A stretch of DNA of 64,000 bases from positions 33,141 to 97,140 of the forward strand of contig JAGWBX010000008.1 in the NCBI GenBank assembly GCA_021295655.1. Reading direction: 5' to 3'. The translations under genes were made by a program, and so were the position numbers. The notes under the pieces were generated by a model that was not told where the DNA came from, searched no databases, and was given only the letters and a program-made list of their open reading frames with translations. This document shows, in pieces, positions 1-8,982 of this stretch. Position 1 is the stretch's first letter. Every line of letters starts with the position of its first letter. The stretch is from Candidatus Latescibacterota bacterium (GTDB lineage Bacteria > Latescibacterota > UBA2968 > GCA-2709665).

Positions 1-559
1 AATGGGTATCCTGGAACCCCGGATCGGCGAGGGTACGTTCGTGTGCGACAACAGCGGCCGATACCTGGAGAAATCCCTGAGTTGGGGCCTGCTGCTGGAC
101 CCGAAGGAAATCAACGACCTCGTGGAGACCCGGCTCATGCTGGAATCCCGGAACGCATTCCTGGCCGCGGGGCGCGCCACAGAAGCCGACCTTCGGGAAC
201 TCGAACGGACAACTGGCGGAATTGAAGCATCGCTGGACCAGCCCGGCGAGTTTCTGGAATTCGACGTCCGATTCCATCTGGCCGTTGCCCGGGCGACCCA
301 GAATTCGATCCTCCGCAACCTCCTTGTGATGATACGTAACTATCTTCAGGAGTGGATTCGGGCCAGCCTGGAGGAACCCGCAACCCATACGGTGGAGGTG
401 CGGGCCCGGATGTCGGTGGACGAGCATGGAAGAATCCTGCGCGCCATCCGGAAACGCGATGCCGAAGCCGCGCAGCGGGCCATGGAGGAGCACATTCTGT
501 CCAGCAGCGTGGACCTTCGGGCGCGCATCGAAGAAGATTCCGAGACCCGATCGGAATGA
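1..559 (+). CDS. GntR-family transcriptional regulator, FCD (FadR-type) domain, 5' partial
   Basis: The gene enters from outside the window, so most of the N-terminal winged helix-turn-helix is missing. What remains begins with the end of the wing (MGILEPRIGEGTFV resembles the usual GLVEVRPGRGTFV ending) and continues into an all-helical FCD ligand-binding domain. FCD signatures are visible: FDVRFHLAVARATQN near residue 80, and later DEHGRILRAIRKRD and MEEH, which carry the Asp and His residues that bind a metal in this family. Such regulators usually repress sugar-acid or organic-acid catabolic operons and are released by a pathway intermediate. It converges on the leftward Gfo/Idh block with only 4 bases between stop codons. 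That it controls that block is inference. The ATG at base 2 is probably an internal methionine. Confidence 0.85.
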   Translation, partial: MGILEPRIGEGTFVCDNSGRYLEKSLSWGLLLDPKEINDLVETRLMLESRNAFLAAGRATEADLRELERTTGGIEASLDQPGEFLEFDVRFHLAVARATQNSILRNLLVMIRNYLQEWIRASLEEPATHTVEVRARMSVDEHGRILRAIRKRDAEAAQRAMEEHILSSSVDLRARIEEDSETRSE

Positions 560-563
560 AACG

Positions 564-1421
564 CTAATCGCCCGGTACGTACCGCGCCAACGTTTTCGAG
601 AATCCCTCATCCTCGAGCGACTCGCACATCCGCACGCCCGCTTCGGTGGCTGATTCTCTGGTCAGACTGTCCGCGTTTCCCATCAGCACGCCGACTCCCG
701 CCGCCCTCAGCATCGGAAGATCGTTGTCCCCGTCTCCAATCGCAAGCGACTGAGAAAGGGAGACGCCGCACGCATCGCAGATCTCGCGTAACGCCACCGC
801 CTTGTTCACCTCCGGATGCATGATCTCGATCCGGTCGTCGCCCGTGCGCGCCAGGTAGAACCGTTGTCCGAACGCGGAACCCATCCCCTCGAACACCTCT
901 TCCCGTCGCTGAGGGCCCGGCAACACAATCATTTTGGGGGGCGGAACGAACGCCCGCGCCCTGGCCAACAGGTCCGCGTCGAGTACGATTTTCACACCGG
1001 TCATTTGTACCAGATTTCCAATCCACTCCGTCTTCTCGTCGGTCAGATAAGCCTCGTTGAGCCCGCATCCATCGGCCTCGCACCTGCAGTAGATAAAATT
1101 CACCCGGCAATCGCCGATAAAATCCAGAAGATCGGGGAAGCCATCCTCCGGCAATCGCTGCTCGTGCAACAACGGCCGCTCGTTATCCGCGCCATTTCCC
1201 AGCACGATGGCCCCATTGTAGCTCCCCACGTGCAGCGCCGGCCTCAGATCGGGCAAAAACGGCGCCAAGCTCTTGCCCACGTTTCGGCCGCTGATCGACG
1301 CCATCGCGATGCCGGCTCGTGCCAGCCGCCGTAGCGCCTCGACAGACCCGCTTGACATCCGGCCCTGATTGTCGAGCAGCGTGCCATCCAGATCAAACGC
1401 CACGAGCCGTACGTCACCCAT
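564..1421 (-). CDS. Cof-type HAD-superfamily hydrolase (HAD-IIB)
   Basis: A phosphatase of the haloacid dehalogenase superfamily, predicted to remove phosphate from a sugar phosphate or similar small metabolite in the cytoplasm. Motif I is FDLDGTLLDN right at the start, motif II is SISGR, and motif III/IV is GDGDNDLPML followed by a Cof-type tail (GVLMGNA). The middle section fits a C2B cap. The ORF track starts at 1520, but that adds 33 residues of poor quality that overlap the upstream gene. The ATG at 1421 begins MGDVRLVAFDLDG directly before motif I and has a GGAGAGG ribosome site, giving 285 residues, normal for the family. It is the last gene of the leftward block, 35 bases after the Gfo/Idh gene. 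The substrate cannot be read from sequence. Confidence 0.88.
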   Translation of the reverse strand: MGDVRLVAFDLDGTLLDNQGRMSSGSVEALRRLARAGIAMASISGRNVGKSLAPFLPDLRPALHVGSYNGAIVLGNGADNERPLLHEQRLPEDGFPDLLDFIGDCRVNFIYCRCEADGCGLNEAYLTDEKTEWIGNLVQMTGVKIVLDADLLARARAFVPPPKMIVLPGPQRREEVFEGMGSAFGQRFYLARTGDDRIEIMHPEVNKAVALREICDACGVSLSQSLAIGDGDNDLPMLRAAGVGVLMGNADSLTRESATEAGVRMCESLEDEGFSKTLARYVPGD

Positions 1422-1456
1422 ATTCCAAACCTCTCCCCGACACGCCGCAACCCCCG

Positions 1457-2473
1457 TCAAAACTCCGTGACCACCTTCGCGGGCTTTCCGGTTTCGATCG
1501 ATTCCGCCACCGCGAAACACGCCGCCATCGTCCGTGCCCCGTCCTTGACGTCAATCATCGGGGTTTCGCCCGTGTCAAGGCAGTGCAGGAAATGCGCCAG
1601 TTCCTCGGCGCACGCGTGTACCTCGCCCAATACCGGAAACGGAATGTCCGCAAATGCCTCAATTTCTCCGAACTCCTTCAGGTAGAGCCGGTTCTCCTCT
1701 ACCGTACCCTCGGCGCCATAAAGATTGAACGTCATCGAATAGGGCCGCGGCGCACCCACGGAAACCAGGCACTTTCCCACCGCGCCATTCCTGAACTTCA
1801 GCGACGCGATTACCGTATCGTGCCAGTCCACGTCGTGCAAAACCTTTGTGACGCCGTAGGCCGACACTTCCTCCAGTTCCCCCACGATCCAGCGCATCAG
1901 GTCCAGCGGATGACACGCCCCGCCGATCACCGCGAATTGTCCCTCATCCGGGTGCCGCCACCACTGGTGTCCCGGACCCCGAAGGAACGGCTCCAGTGAA
2001 TGGACGTAGTCCGACTCGCAGAAACAGGCTTCGCCGAGTTTGCCCGAATCGAACAGGTCCTTGACGGCGCGGTGCAGTTGCCTGAAACGCGCGCCGTGGC
2101 CCACCATCAACTGCCGGCCCGAACCTTCTACCGCGGCAACCATGCGGCGGCAATCCTTCAACGTGGTCGCCATCGGCTTTTCGCAGAACACGTGCTTGCC
2201 GGCCTCCAGCGCGGCAACGGCCTCATCGGCGTGCAGCCGGTTGGGCGTGCAGAGATAGACCACGTCGACCGCCTCGTCCGCGACAATTTCCCCGTAGTCC
2301 GCGGTCACTCGATCGGCGCCGTATTCGGCCTTCATCTCCCCCAAACGACCCTCGCTGCGCGCCGACCCGCAGATCGCACGCAGGCTCGCTCGCGGATTCT
2401 CTGCAATCGCCTTGATATGCTCCAGGCCGATATACCCCGTACCCACAACGGCGATTCCATATTCAGTGCCCAC
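1457..2473 (-). CDS. Gfo/Idh/MocA family NAD(P)-dependent oxidoreductase
   Basis: A dehydrogenase of the Gfo/Idh/MocA family, normally oxidising a sugar, sugar acid or inositol with NAD(P). The N-terminal Rossmann fold shows the dinucleotide motif VVGTGYIGLEH at residues 8-18 and the catalytic-lysine motif FCEKPMATT near residue 95. The C-terminal domain carries GGACHPLDLMRW, matching the conserved His/Asp catalytic region. Length (338 aa) is normal. The start codon is GTG with AAAGGA eight bases upstream. It lies 26 bases downstream of a second family member and probably shares its transcript. The exact substrate is unknown; neighbours suggest a carbohydrate or inositol-like compound. Confidence 0.9.
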   Translation of the reverse strand: MGTEYGIAVVGTGYIGLEHIKAIAENPRASLRAICGSARSEGRLGEMKAEYGADRVTADYGEIVADEAVDVVYLCTPNRLHADEAVAALEAGKHVFCEKPMATTLKDCRRMVAAVEGSGRQLMVGHGARFRQLHRAVKDLFDSGKLGEACFCESDYVHSLEPFLRGPGHQWWRHPDEGQFAVIGGACHPLDLMRWIVGELEEVSAYGVTKVLHDVDWHDTVIASLKFRNGAVGKCLVSVGAPRPYSMTFNLYGAEGTVEENRLYLKEFGEIEAFADIPFPVLGEVHACAEELAHFLHCLDTGETPMIDVKDGARTMAACFAVAESIETGKPAKVVTEF

Positions 2474-2499
2474 GACAACGGTCCTTTCGGATTATGCGT

Positions 2500-3543
2500 T
2501 CAATCCACCAGGGGCAGATGCACCGCGCCGCCCCGTTCCACGGATCGGAAAACCGCCTCGGTAAACGCCATGTACTTCAGGCCGGCTTCAAAGGTGGTAT
2601 CTCCGGGAGGCCCGCCCCGGATCGCGCTCACGAAATCCTGCTCCACGGTCCACTCTCGTGCCTCGGCGTCCGGGATTGGAATTTCGGACAGCCCGCTGTC
2701 TCCGGCCCTCCCGCCCAGAATGGTATCGCTGTCCAGCTTGTAGATCAGGGTCCCCTCGCTGCCGTAGAGCTCCACCTGCGGGTCGGTGCCGAACCGCGCC
2801 ACGGAGGAAAACAGGAACGCGGCCTGCGCGCCGTTCTCCATCTGCCCCAGGATATGCACCGAGTCGGGGCGTTCCACCGGTCCACTCGCCTCGCCATCGG
2901 CCAGCGGCCGTGACCTGATGAACGTTTCCGCGTGCGCCGTTATCGATTTCATCTGGCCGGCCCAGCGCTGCACGATTTCCACCAGGATGCCCATGTTCAG
3001 CGCATTCAAACCGGAATACCGGTCGATCTGCCGCCAGTGCAGCGGCTGATCCGGATCGCAGTTGTCCCCGCTGAATGATCGTGTATAAACGTGGTAGATC
3101 TCGCCCAGGTATCCCTCGCGGATCAGCCGCTGGATGAACCAGTCGCCCTTCATTGCCATCGGCGACGGGCAGATCTGCGTGACCAGGCCAGTCTCACGCG
3201 CTCTGGCGTACATGGCCTTCGCCTCCCGCAGGTTCATCGCCATCCGCGCCTGCACGAAGACATGCTTTCCGGCGTCCAGGGAGGCCAGCACGTATTCGCA
3301 GTGCCGGTACGGCCACGTGCCAATCATCACGGCGTCCACGTCCCCGCTCGATATCAACGCGTTCGGATCCGACATCAGTCTCGGCGACAGGCCGAATTCG
3401 CGTGCGATCGCGCCCGCGCTTGCCTCGCTCCGGTTGCAGATGGCAACCACCTCCGCGTCCCCGATCTTTGCCAGCCCCGGGAAATGACGGCTCCGGAAGA
3501 TGCCTCCGGCGCCGATGATTCCGATACGAATCTTTTCCGACAT
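2500..3543 (-). CDS. Gfo/Idh/MocA-like protein lacking the EKP catalytic motif
   Basis: The Rossmann domain is clear (GIIGAGGIFRSRHFPGL at residues 8-24), and the overall length (347 aa) and C-terminal domain fit the Gfo/Idh/MocA family. The usual EKP motif is replaced by HVFVQARMAMN, so the catalytic lysine is absent. The usual G-x-H-x-x-D segment reads LNMGILVEIV, so the catalytic His/Asp pair is also missing. It may act by different chemistry or bind NAD(P) without being a classical dehydrogenase. The start ATG has GGGAGGA upstream. It is followed at 26 bases by the canonical paralogue at 1457-2473 and is preceded by one copy of the intergenic repeat (3637-3809). Confidence 0.82.
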   Translation of the reverse strand: MSEKIRIGIIGAGGIFRSRHFPGLAKIGDAEVVAICNRSEASAGAIAREFGLSPRLMSDPNALISSGDVDAVMIGTWPYRHCEYVLASLDAGKHVFVQARMAMNLREAKAMYARARETGLVTQICPSPMAMKGDWFIQRLIREGYLGEIYHVYTRSFSGDNCDPDQPLHWRQIDRYSGLNALNMGILVEIVQRWAGQMKSITAHAETFIRSRPLADGEASGPVERPDSVHILGQMENGAQAAFLFSSVARFGTDPQVELYGSEGTLIYKLDSDTILGGRAGDSGLSEIPIPDAEAREWTVEQDFVSAIRGGPPGDTTFEAGLKYMAFTEAVFRSVERGGAVHLPLVD

Positions 3544-3636
3544 ACGTCCTCCCTATACGCTTCAGGCCGGATGCCGACCTGTTGTTCAAAGCCGGTCCAT
3601 CCGGTCCAATGTCTAAATTTGTTGCGCAACGCTTCG

Positions 3637-3809
3637 GGGAAGTAAAACCGCGTATATGCAAGCGGATAAAGGTGATTTAACGGCTGATTTCCAGGATGCA
3701 CCAGGTCACTGGACGCGAACTGAAAGCATGTCCTTGTTGACGACCGTTACGCCCCGTTTCAGGGGTTTTCGTCGCGTCGCCGGGTTGCTGTTTTTTGGAT
3801 TGGGGCTAA
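3637..3809 (-). repeat. Intergenic repeat A, copy 1 (leader-like)
   Basis: About 173 bases that match 8530-8703 over their whole length (roughly 80 percent identity by eye) and match 50812-50974 more weakly. Read on the minus strand it starts at the stop codon of the ceramidase-like gene and ends 93 bases before the ATG of the Gfo/Idh-like gene at 3543. Conserved words include CGTCCAGTGACCTGG and AATCACCTTTATCC. It does not encode a convincing protein. Confidence 0.85.
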
Positions 3810-5080
3810 GAACAGTGCAACCTGTCCAGCAGGCCAACGGCCGCTTCCACGATCTTCTCGCCGGATCCCGGGCTGTACAGGGCCGCTTCGGGTTCGTAGC
3901 CGCCCTCCTTACAGGCCTGCTCGTCGGGCAGATATCCCACGCTGTCGTTTGCGAGTTCCAGCACGATCGTCTGCCCGAACGGAGACCGTTTTTTGATCTC
4001 CAATCCGGGCCTGACCAGCAATTCACCCGGAACGCCCACCAGGGCCAGGTCTCCGATCCGCAATGCCTGCACCCAGGTCCGCGTCTCGTCCGGCACGTCC
4101 GCCATCCGGCGCAGAATACGCCGGGCGAACGCCCGATCCGCCATGGTCCCTCGACCGCTCTCATCGATTTCACGGGCCCTGGCGATGTCCGCAGGGGAAG
4201 GGCGGGCCTTGCGCTGCAGCGCCACTTCGACCATTTCGCCGCCCGGAAGCAGGTCGCCGGTGAATTCCATTTCGTTCCACACCCAGAGGGCCTGGGCCGC
4301 CAACAGCGCGGCGACGCGTTCGGAATGCTGGTGCCGGTCGTTCGCGCTTCGGCTTCCTCCAATCACGTCGTGGTTGTTGATGTCGCCCGAAGCGCCGTTC
4401 GAAAGCGCCGCCGTAAACCGTTTGCCGCGCATCCGCTGGATGAGACGCGAAAAATGCCCGAAATAGTCCGCCGAAATCTCCCGCTCGTGGTCACCCCCGC
4501 CCACGTAGTGCAATGCGTAGTTGCACAGCAGGCCCACGGGCTCGCCATCCGGCTTCTGTATGCAGATTACGCCCACGTCCGGATCGACGGGCCCTGCGGC
4601 CTTCACCACGTCGGGATTGCCGATACCGGGGTTGGTCCGCACCGTACCGTCCGCCATATGAAACCGCCGGTTGAATACCGGCCGGCCCTCTTGCGCGCAT
4701 CCCCAGCCCACCGCCGCCGCGTCGCGTCCGTCCCAGGCCATGCGCACGGAATCCGCAATCCGTTCCACCAGGAATGCCGTATAGGCGTCATCTCCCGTCT
4801 GGGCGCCGGAGTGGGTATGGGTGCAGCAGATCAGCACCCGTTCGGGCGCCAGTCCCGTGGACTCGGCAATTCGCGCCTTTGCCCGGTCCAGGTACGTTCG
4901 CGACACGCCCACCAGGTCGCATACCACAATCGCGATTCCCCCGCCGTCCCGCTCCAGAACGAAACTGCGCACATTCAGCGGATCGTGGACCCCCTCCGCC
5001 CTGCGTTCGTGAAACAGACCCGGAATCAGCGTTCCCAGCGGCGGCGTGATGTCCAGGGTGGTTGCGCCACCGTTCAACAT
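3806..5080 (-). CDS. Neutral/alkaline non-lysosomal ceramidase-like protein
   Basis: A 424-residue protein matching the N-terminal catalytic domain of neutral ceramidases, zinc-dependent amidases. It begins GGATTLDITPPLGTLIPG, the usual family opening, and contains CTHTHSGAQTGD near residue 88, which supplies zinc-binding histidines, plus SNGASGDINNHD, the counterpart of the N-x-x-GD segment around the active serine. It lacks the C-terminal immunoglobulin-like domain of true ceramidases, and no signal peptide is evident, so the natural substrate is probably not ceramide. Many environmental bacteria encode such short homologues next to sugar catabolism genes. The ATG has GAGGAGA six bases upstream. 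It sits between an APC permease gene and repeat A in the leftward block. A second, diverged homologue lies at 30637-32109. Confidence 0.85.
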   Translation of the reverse strand: MLNGGATTLDITPPLGTLIPGLFHERRAEGVHDPLNVRSFVLERDGGGIAIVVCDLVGVSRTYLDRAKARIAESTGLAPERVLICCTHTHSGAQTGDDAYTAFLVERIADSVRMAWDGRDAAAVGWGCAQEGRPVFNRRFHMADGTVRTNPGIGNPDVVKAAGPVDPDVGVICIQKPDGEPVGLLCNYALHYVGGGDHEREISADYFGHFSRLIQRMRGKRFTAALSNGASGDINNHDVIGGSRSANDRHQHSERVAALLAAQALWVWNEMEFTGDLLPGGEMVEVALQRKARPSPADIARAREIDESGRGTMADRAFARRILRRMADVPDETRTWVQALRIGDLALVGVPGELLVRPGLEIKKRSPFGQTIVLELANDSVGYLPDEQACKEGGYEPEAALYSPGSGEKIVEAAVGLLDRLHCS

Positions 5081-5122
5081 GTCATCTCCTCATGATTGAG
5101 TGAAATAATATCCGATCCCGGC

Positions 5123-7408
5123 TCAACTCATCAACCGCCGCAGCCACGCTTTGCCCCGGCCCTCGCGCTTTTTGACCAGCATCACCGACGTCTTGGCGTA
5201 ACGCCCCACCCGGTCCGGCACCTCGCCGAACAGAAGCTGCTGGAACAGGCCTGTATTCGCTGCGCCCATGACGATCAGGTCGAAATCCGCGCCCGCCCTC
5301 ACAATGCCCGCCGGCACGGACCGGGAGCGGATCGCACGGCATTCAACTTCGCCCAGATTCGCGTCGCACAACGTCTGCTGCATCCACCCCATAGCCTCCT
5401 GTTCCCGCTCCGCGTCCGCATCTTCGGGGATGACGTAGCAGGCCGTCACACGGGAGCCGTAGGCCGCGACGATCGGCTCGAGCAACTCAACGGCGAACCG
5501 GGTATGGGGCCCGCCGGCAGTGGGCAGGAGGATGCGATCGAACCTGGCCCGGTCCTGCAGTTTGACCACCGCCACGTCGGCCGTGGCCCGGTTCACCACC
5601 CTGTCGAGCACCTCGCCGAAAATCCGTTCGCGCGTGGTCGTAAATCCCTTCCATCCAATCACCAGAAGTTCCGCGTGCTCATCCGAGACCGCCGAGAGAA
5701 TGCCTTCGTCCAAACGGTGCGCCACACGGATGTCCGACACCATGCGCAGGTTCTGCTTCTGCGCGTGGGCCTGTGCCGTCCGCAGGAGGGGCATCCGGTG
5801 GTTGATGTACTTCATGCCTTCCTGGATGGGCAGCTGAATCGGTACCTCCACCGTCGTGTTCACGATCAGATCTCCGTTTTTCGCCTTTACCACGGGAATG
5901 GAGATATCCAGCAGAGACGCGATCGTATTCGGATTGGCCACGGGCACGAGAACCCTGTAAGGCGCGCGGGCGGTCTCGAGGGGAAGGGCGTCCAGCACGT
6001 GGGGCTCGGCCTCACCCGATTCTTTCCGGAAGTAGACGGTATACGCGAAAAACCCCGCCGTGATCCATCCCAGCGCGATGTACCAGGCCATTGGATCGAA
6101 ACGGAACTGGTAGATCGCCAGGAGCATGTTCGATGCCGCGCCAAGCAGTGGCAGCCAGGGGAAAAGCGGCACTCTGTACCTGCGCTCGATTTCCGGCGCC
6201 CGGCGCCGCAGGACGAGCAACGACAGGTTCACGAGCGTAAACGTAAGCAGGAACATCAGGCTTGCCGCGGACCCGACCACGTGGATGGGCAGGAGCAGCG
6301 CGATGCCCGTCAGAATCGCACCGGTGACCAGAATCGCAATGTGGGGGGTCCGCCTGTCGGAGTGAATCGAGGCCATCCCCGCCGGCAGCCACCGGTCCCT
6401 GCCCATGGAGAAAGCCACGCGGCTGGAGGCCAGCACGGTCGCGTTCAGCGCGGACATGGTTGACAGAAGCCCGCCGAAGACAATGGTTGCCACGCCGAAT
6501 GCCGGCATGAAACTGTCCGCAGCCTTCACAATCGCGGTTTCCTGATACCGACCCAGGAATTCCCACGACGTGGTGGCCTCGGGCTGGACCGCACCCAGCG
6601 AAACAAAGACAATCAGCAGATAGACAACCACGGTCACGCCCAGGGAAATGAACGTGGCCTTCGGAATATTGATCTCGGGCTGTTTGATTTCTTCGGCAAC
6701 CGTCGCAATGAGATCGTACCCTTCAAAGGCGATAAACGTCAGCCCCATGGCCACGAGTACGCCCCCCAGTCCCTTCGGGAAGAAGGGGGAGAAACTCTTC
6801 GCAGCCTGTTCGGGGGCCGCGAAAATATGCGCCAGCCCGTACCAGACAAATACCAGAAGCACGAGAATCTTGGAGATGGTGATCACGTTCTCCGCCTTGC
6901 CCGTGACCTCCGTGCCGCGTACGTTCAACCAGACGAAGACGCTGCTGACGACCACCGTCACCAGTGCAACCGAAGGCTGAACGCCGGTTGTCGCCTGAAT
7001 GGCGTGGCTGACGTCCGGCAAGTACTTGTGGAAAAACTCCCAGAAGTAGCCGGCAAATCCCAGGGCGTAGAGACTGCACGCCACCGTATAGGCGAACCAG
7101 AGCATCCATCCGGACAGGAAACCCACGGGCCCGGGAAACGCCCTCTTGACGAAAGAATATCCACCGCCGGCCTCGGGAATCGCCGAGGCGAGTTCGGCAT
7201 AGCAGAACGCCGTCATCAGGGTCACCAGGCCGTTGAGCGCAAACGCCAGGATCGACGCCGGACCCGCCTCGCCCGCGGCGATTCCGGTCAGCACGAAGAT
7301 CCCCGCGCCGATCATCGCGCCGATTCCGATCATCGACGCGTCGAAGCAACCCAGACTCCGGGCGAAGGTGACCCTGTTGGATTCCGGCGGAACGGAGGAT
7401 ACTGCCAC
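5123..7408 (-). CDS. APC-family amino acid permease with two C-terminal universal stress protein domains
   Basis: An inner-membrane transporter predicted to move amino acids or polyamines. Residues 1 to about 470 contain about 12 hydrophobic segments and open with the APC signature SMIGIGAMIGAGIFVLTG, followed by PEAGGGYSFVKRAFP. After residue about 480 come two tandem USP-type alpha/beta domains: YRVLVPVANPNTIASLL through VIGWKGFTTTRERIFG, then RILLPTAGGPHTRFAVELL through IVMGAANTGLFQQLLFG. The nucleotide-binding glycine pattern is degenerate in both. The order permease-USP-USP is known from other bacteria, and the soluble half probably senses nucleotide or stress state. The start is GTG with GAGG upstream. 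Length 761 aa. Substrate not identifiable. Confidence 0.9.
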   Translation of the reverse strand: MAVSSVPPESNRVTFARSLGCFDASMIGIGAMIGAGIFVLTGIAAGEAGPASILAFALNGLVTLMTAFCYAELASAIPEAGGGYSFVKRAFPGPVGFLSGWMLWFAYTVACSLYALGFAGYFWEFFHKYLPDVSHAIQATTGVQPSVALVTVVVSSVFVWLNVRGTEVTGKAENVITISKILVLLVFVWYGLAHIFAAPEQAAKSFSPFFPKGLGGVLVAMGLTFIAFEGYDLIATVAEEIKQPEINIPKATFISLGVTVVVYLLIVFVSLGAVQPEATTSWEFLGRYQETAIVKAADSFMPAFGVATIVFGGLLSTMSALNATVLASSRVAFSMGRDRWLPAGMASIHSDRRTPHIAILVTGAILTGIALLLPIHVVGSAASLMFLLTFTLVNLSLLVLRRRAPEIERRYRVPLFPWLPLLGAASNMLLAIYQFRFDPMAWYIALGWITAGFFAYTVYFRKESGEAEPHVLDALPLETARAPYRVLVPVANPNTIASLLDISIPVVKAKNGDLIVNTTVEVPIQLPIQEGMKYINHRMPLLRTAQAHAQKQNLRMVSDIRVAHRLDEGILSAVSDEHAELLVIGWKGFTTTRERIFGEVLDRVVNRATADVAVVKLQDRARFDRILLPTAGGPHTRFAVELLEPIVAAYGSRVTACYVIPEDADAEREQEAMGWMQQTLCDANLGEVECRAIRSRSVPAGIVRAGADFDLIVMGAANTGLFQQLLFGEVPDRVGRYAKTSVMLVKKREGRGKAWLRRLMS

Positions 7409-7427
7409 TGGGACCTCGACCTGGAAA

Positions 7428-7462
7428 TCAAAAAGAACAGGGGCGCGTCAACTGCACCCCTG
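7428..7462 (-). terminator. Rho-independent terminator after the TIM-barrel gene
   Basis: On the minus strand the stem CAGGGG...CCCCTG encloses a 13-base loop and is followed by TTCTTTTT. It lies 24 bases after the stop of the gene at 7486-8493 and before the permease gene, so it should separate the two transcripts at least partly. Confidence 0.7.
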
Positions 7463-7485
7463 GTGGTATTCGCCCGCGTTGATGC

Positions 7486-8493
7486 TTACGACGCGGGATT
7501 GGAGATATCCTCGTAGCCTGTCAGACGGTAGTCGTACTCCAGGTAATCCAGGAGGCGGCAGAGGCTGCGAAATGCCACGCCGAACCCGTCCACCCCGCTC
7601 ACGCCGCCGAACTGGCCGCCGCCCTTCACGTGCGGCTCCAGATCCACGAATACGCCCGGCACACCCAGCGGTGACAGGCGCTCGTGAATCTCAGGCACCA
7701 GCGTCCGGAAATCCCGCAGCACCTGCTCGTGGCCGGAATCGCCCCGGTCCACGGGGATGAACCGGGTCAATCCCCGCTCCCCGGCCGCATCCAGCATGGC
7801 CTGGTTCGAGGGATTGTTGAAACCCTTGATGTGTATCCATCCCACGCCGGGTTTCATCTTGACGTAGTGCTCGTATGCGCTGTCCGGGGTGTGACCGCTG
7901 GACTCCATGTTCCCCACGTCCGGAATAATGCAGACGTACGGACTGTTGATTTTCTCGAAAAGTGCGATCAACGTGTCGCCGTCCCCGCCAATCAAATCGG
8001 CCTCCACCTCCATGCCGTAGACCACCCCTGCCGAAGCGCACTTTTCGACAATTGCTCCGAGTTGATCCGCCGCCTGGTCCAGGTACGGCCACGGGTCCTC
8101 CCCGTGTGGATGGTAATAGCTGAAGCCCCGGAGCAGCCTGGTATCGAAGGCGTGCGCCAGATCGATCGCCCGCTGAACGTCATTCATCAGATAGGACTCA
8201 AAGGGGACGAAGCGATTCTGCGTGCCGTCGTCCTCATCCACGAGCTTGACCTTGCCCAGCGGAGAGCCTACGCTGGAGACGTTGACGTCAAACGCCTTGT
8301 GGAGATCCTGGAGCCGTTGTACTTCCTCGTCCGACAGCTCCATGACGTTTTTAACGCCATCGCCGAGATCGATAAACCGGATGGTGTAATACGACAGCCC
8401 GAGGGACGACATCATCGTCAGCTGTTCTTCGGCCCTTTTGCTCACCGGACCCTCATCCGCAAAACCGGACAGAATGACTTCGTGTTCAGCCAT
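7486..8493 (-). CDS. Sugar phosphate isomerase/epimerase-like TIM-barrel protein
   Basis: A 335-residue protein of the xylose-isomerase-like TIM-barrel superfamily. It starts with strand 1 (EVILSGFADEG), followed by the typical alternating strand/helix pattern. Candidate metal ligands lie at strand ends: GMEVEADLIGGDGD (Glu), CIIPDVGNM (Asp), GWIHIKGFN (His), and a C-terminal VFVDLEPHV (Glu). Members isomerise or epimerise keto-sugars, inosose or hydroxypyruvate. The gene has AGAGG nine bases before its ATG, a terminator just after it and repeat A (copy 2) 36 bases upstream of its start. Its position in a Gfo/Idh-rich block suggests sugar or inositol catabolism. Confidence 0.85.
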   Translation of the reverse strand: MAEHEVILSGFADEGPVSKRAEEQLTMMSSLGLSYYTIRFIDLGDGVKNVMELSDEEVQRLQDLHKAFDVNVSSVGSPLGKVKLVDEDDGTQNRFVPFESYLMNDVQRAIDLAHAFDTRLLRGFSYYHPHGEDPWPYLDQAADQLGAIVEKCASAGVVYGMEVEADLIGGDGDTLIALFEKINSPYVCIIPDVGNMESSGHTPDSAYEHYVKMKPGVGWIHIKGFNNPSNQAMLDAAGERGLTRFIPVDRGDSGHEQVLRDFRTLVPEIHERLSPLGVPGVFVDLEPHVKGGGQFGGVSGVDGFGVAFRSLCRLLDYLEYDYRLTGYEDISNPAS

Positions 8494-8529
8494 AACGGTA
8501 TACCTCTAACATGGATTCGTTTTTTTTCC

Positions 8530-8703
8530 GGGACGTAAAATCGAATACAGGCAAGTGGATAAAGGTGATTTGACGGCTGATTACCAGAATACACCAGGTC
8601 ACTGGACGTGAGCTGAAAAAATGTCGTTCTTGACGACCGTTGCGCCCCGTTTCAGTGGTTTTCGTCGCGTCGACGGGTTGCTGTTTTTTTGAATTGGGGC
8701 TAA
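8530..8703 (-). repeat. Intergenic repeat A, copy 2 (leader-like)
   Basis: Second copy of the element at 3637-3809, same orientation relative to the following gene: read on the minus strand it ends 36 bases before the ATG of the TIM-barrel gene. Only this copy shows a good small hairpin GTCGT-CAAGA-ACGAC followed by ATTTTTTC. The rest of the gap 8494-8982 holds about 130 bases without a supported feature and the inverted-repeat element at 8832-8974. Confidence 0.85.
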
Positions 8704-8831
8704 TGTATGGAAATGGATCAGACAACCGCTCTCCTGGAAAACGAGCCGGTTGCCGCGCCGTCCGGTGGCTCAGCGGGTGCATCCGACGTAAGCCCTCCGA
8801 ATCTCATTTTCAATTTCTACGTCTCACGTCC

Positions 8832-8974
8832 CTAGCAGCCCGTTGAAAAAGTCCATCCGGACTACGTCCGGCCCTTGTGGCCGAACACCTGCGTTGCGCT
8901 CCCTTGCCGAATCCCGCGATTCGACGCGGTCGCGCGCCTTGCCTTCGGCAGCGACTTTTTCAACGGACTGCTAG
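8832..8974. mobile_element. MITE-like element with 22-bp terminal inverted repeats, copy 1
   Basis: The left end CTAGCAGCCCGTTGAAAAAG and right end CTTTTTCAACGGACTGCTAG are inverted repeats with one mismatch, enclosing about 100 bases with no ORF. The inner part (TGCGTTGCGCTCCCTTGCCG and GCGCCTTGCCTTCGGC) recurs at 12551-12673. It ends eight bases from the stop codon of the histidine phosphatase gene. Size, ends and repetition fit a non-autonomous miniature transposon; no transposase gene is in the window. Confidence 0.8.
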
Positions 8975-8982
8975 ACGTTACG

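Noticed and set aside
3656-5095. Plus-strand ORF of 479 residues opposite the ceramidase-like gene
   Set aside because: Its composition (His, Arg, Gln, Pro rich) and lack of motifs mark it as a shadow of the gene on the other strand; similar long antisense frames at 5096-6463 and 40177-41652 were dropped for the same reason.
8707-8835. 42-codon plus-strand ORF (MEMDQTTALLENEPVAAP...) ending at the MITE-like element
   Set aside because: It could be a gene cut by the element, but no ribosome site, family or continuation beyond the element was found.
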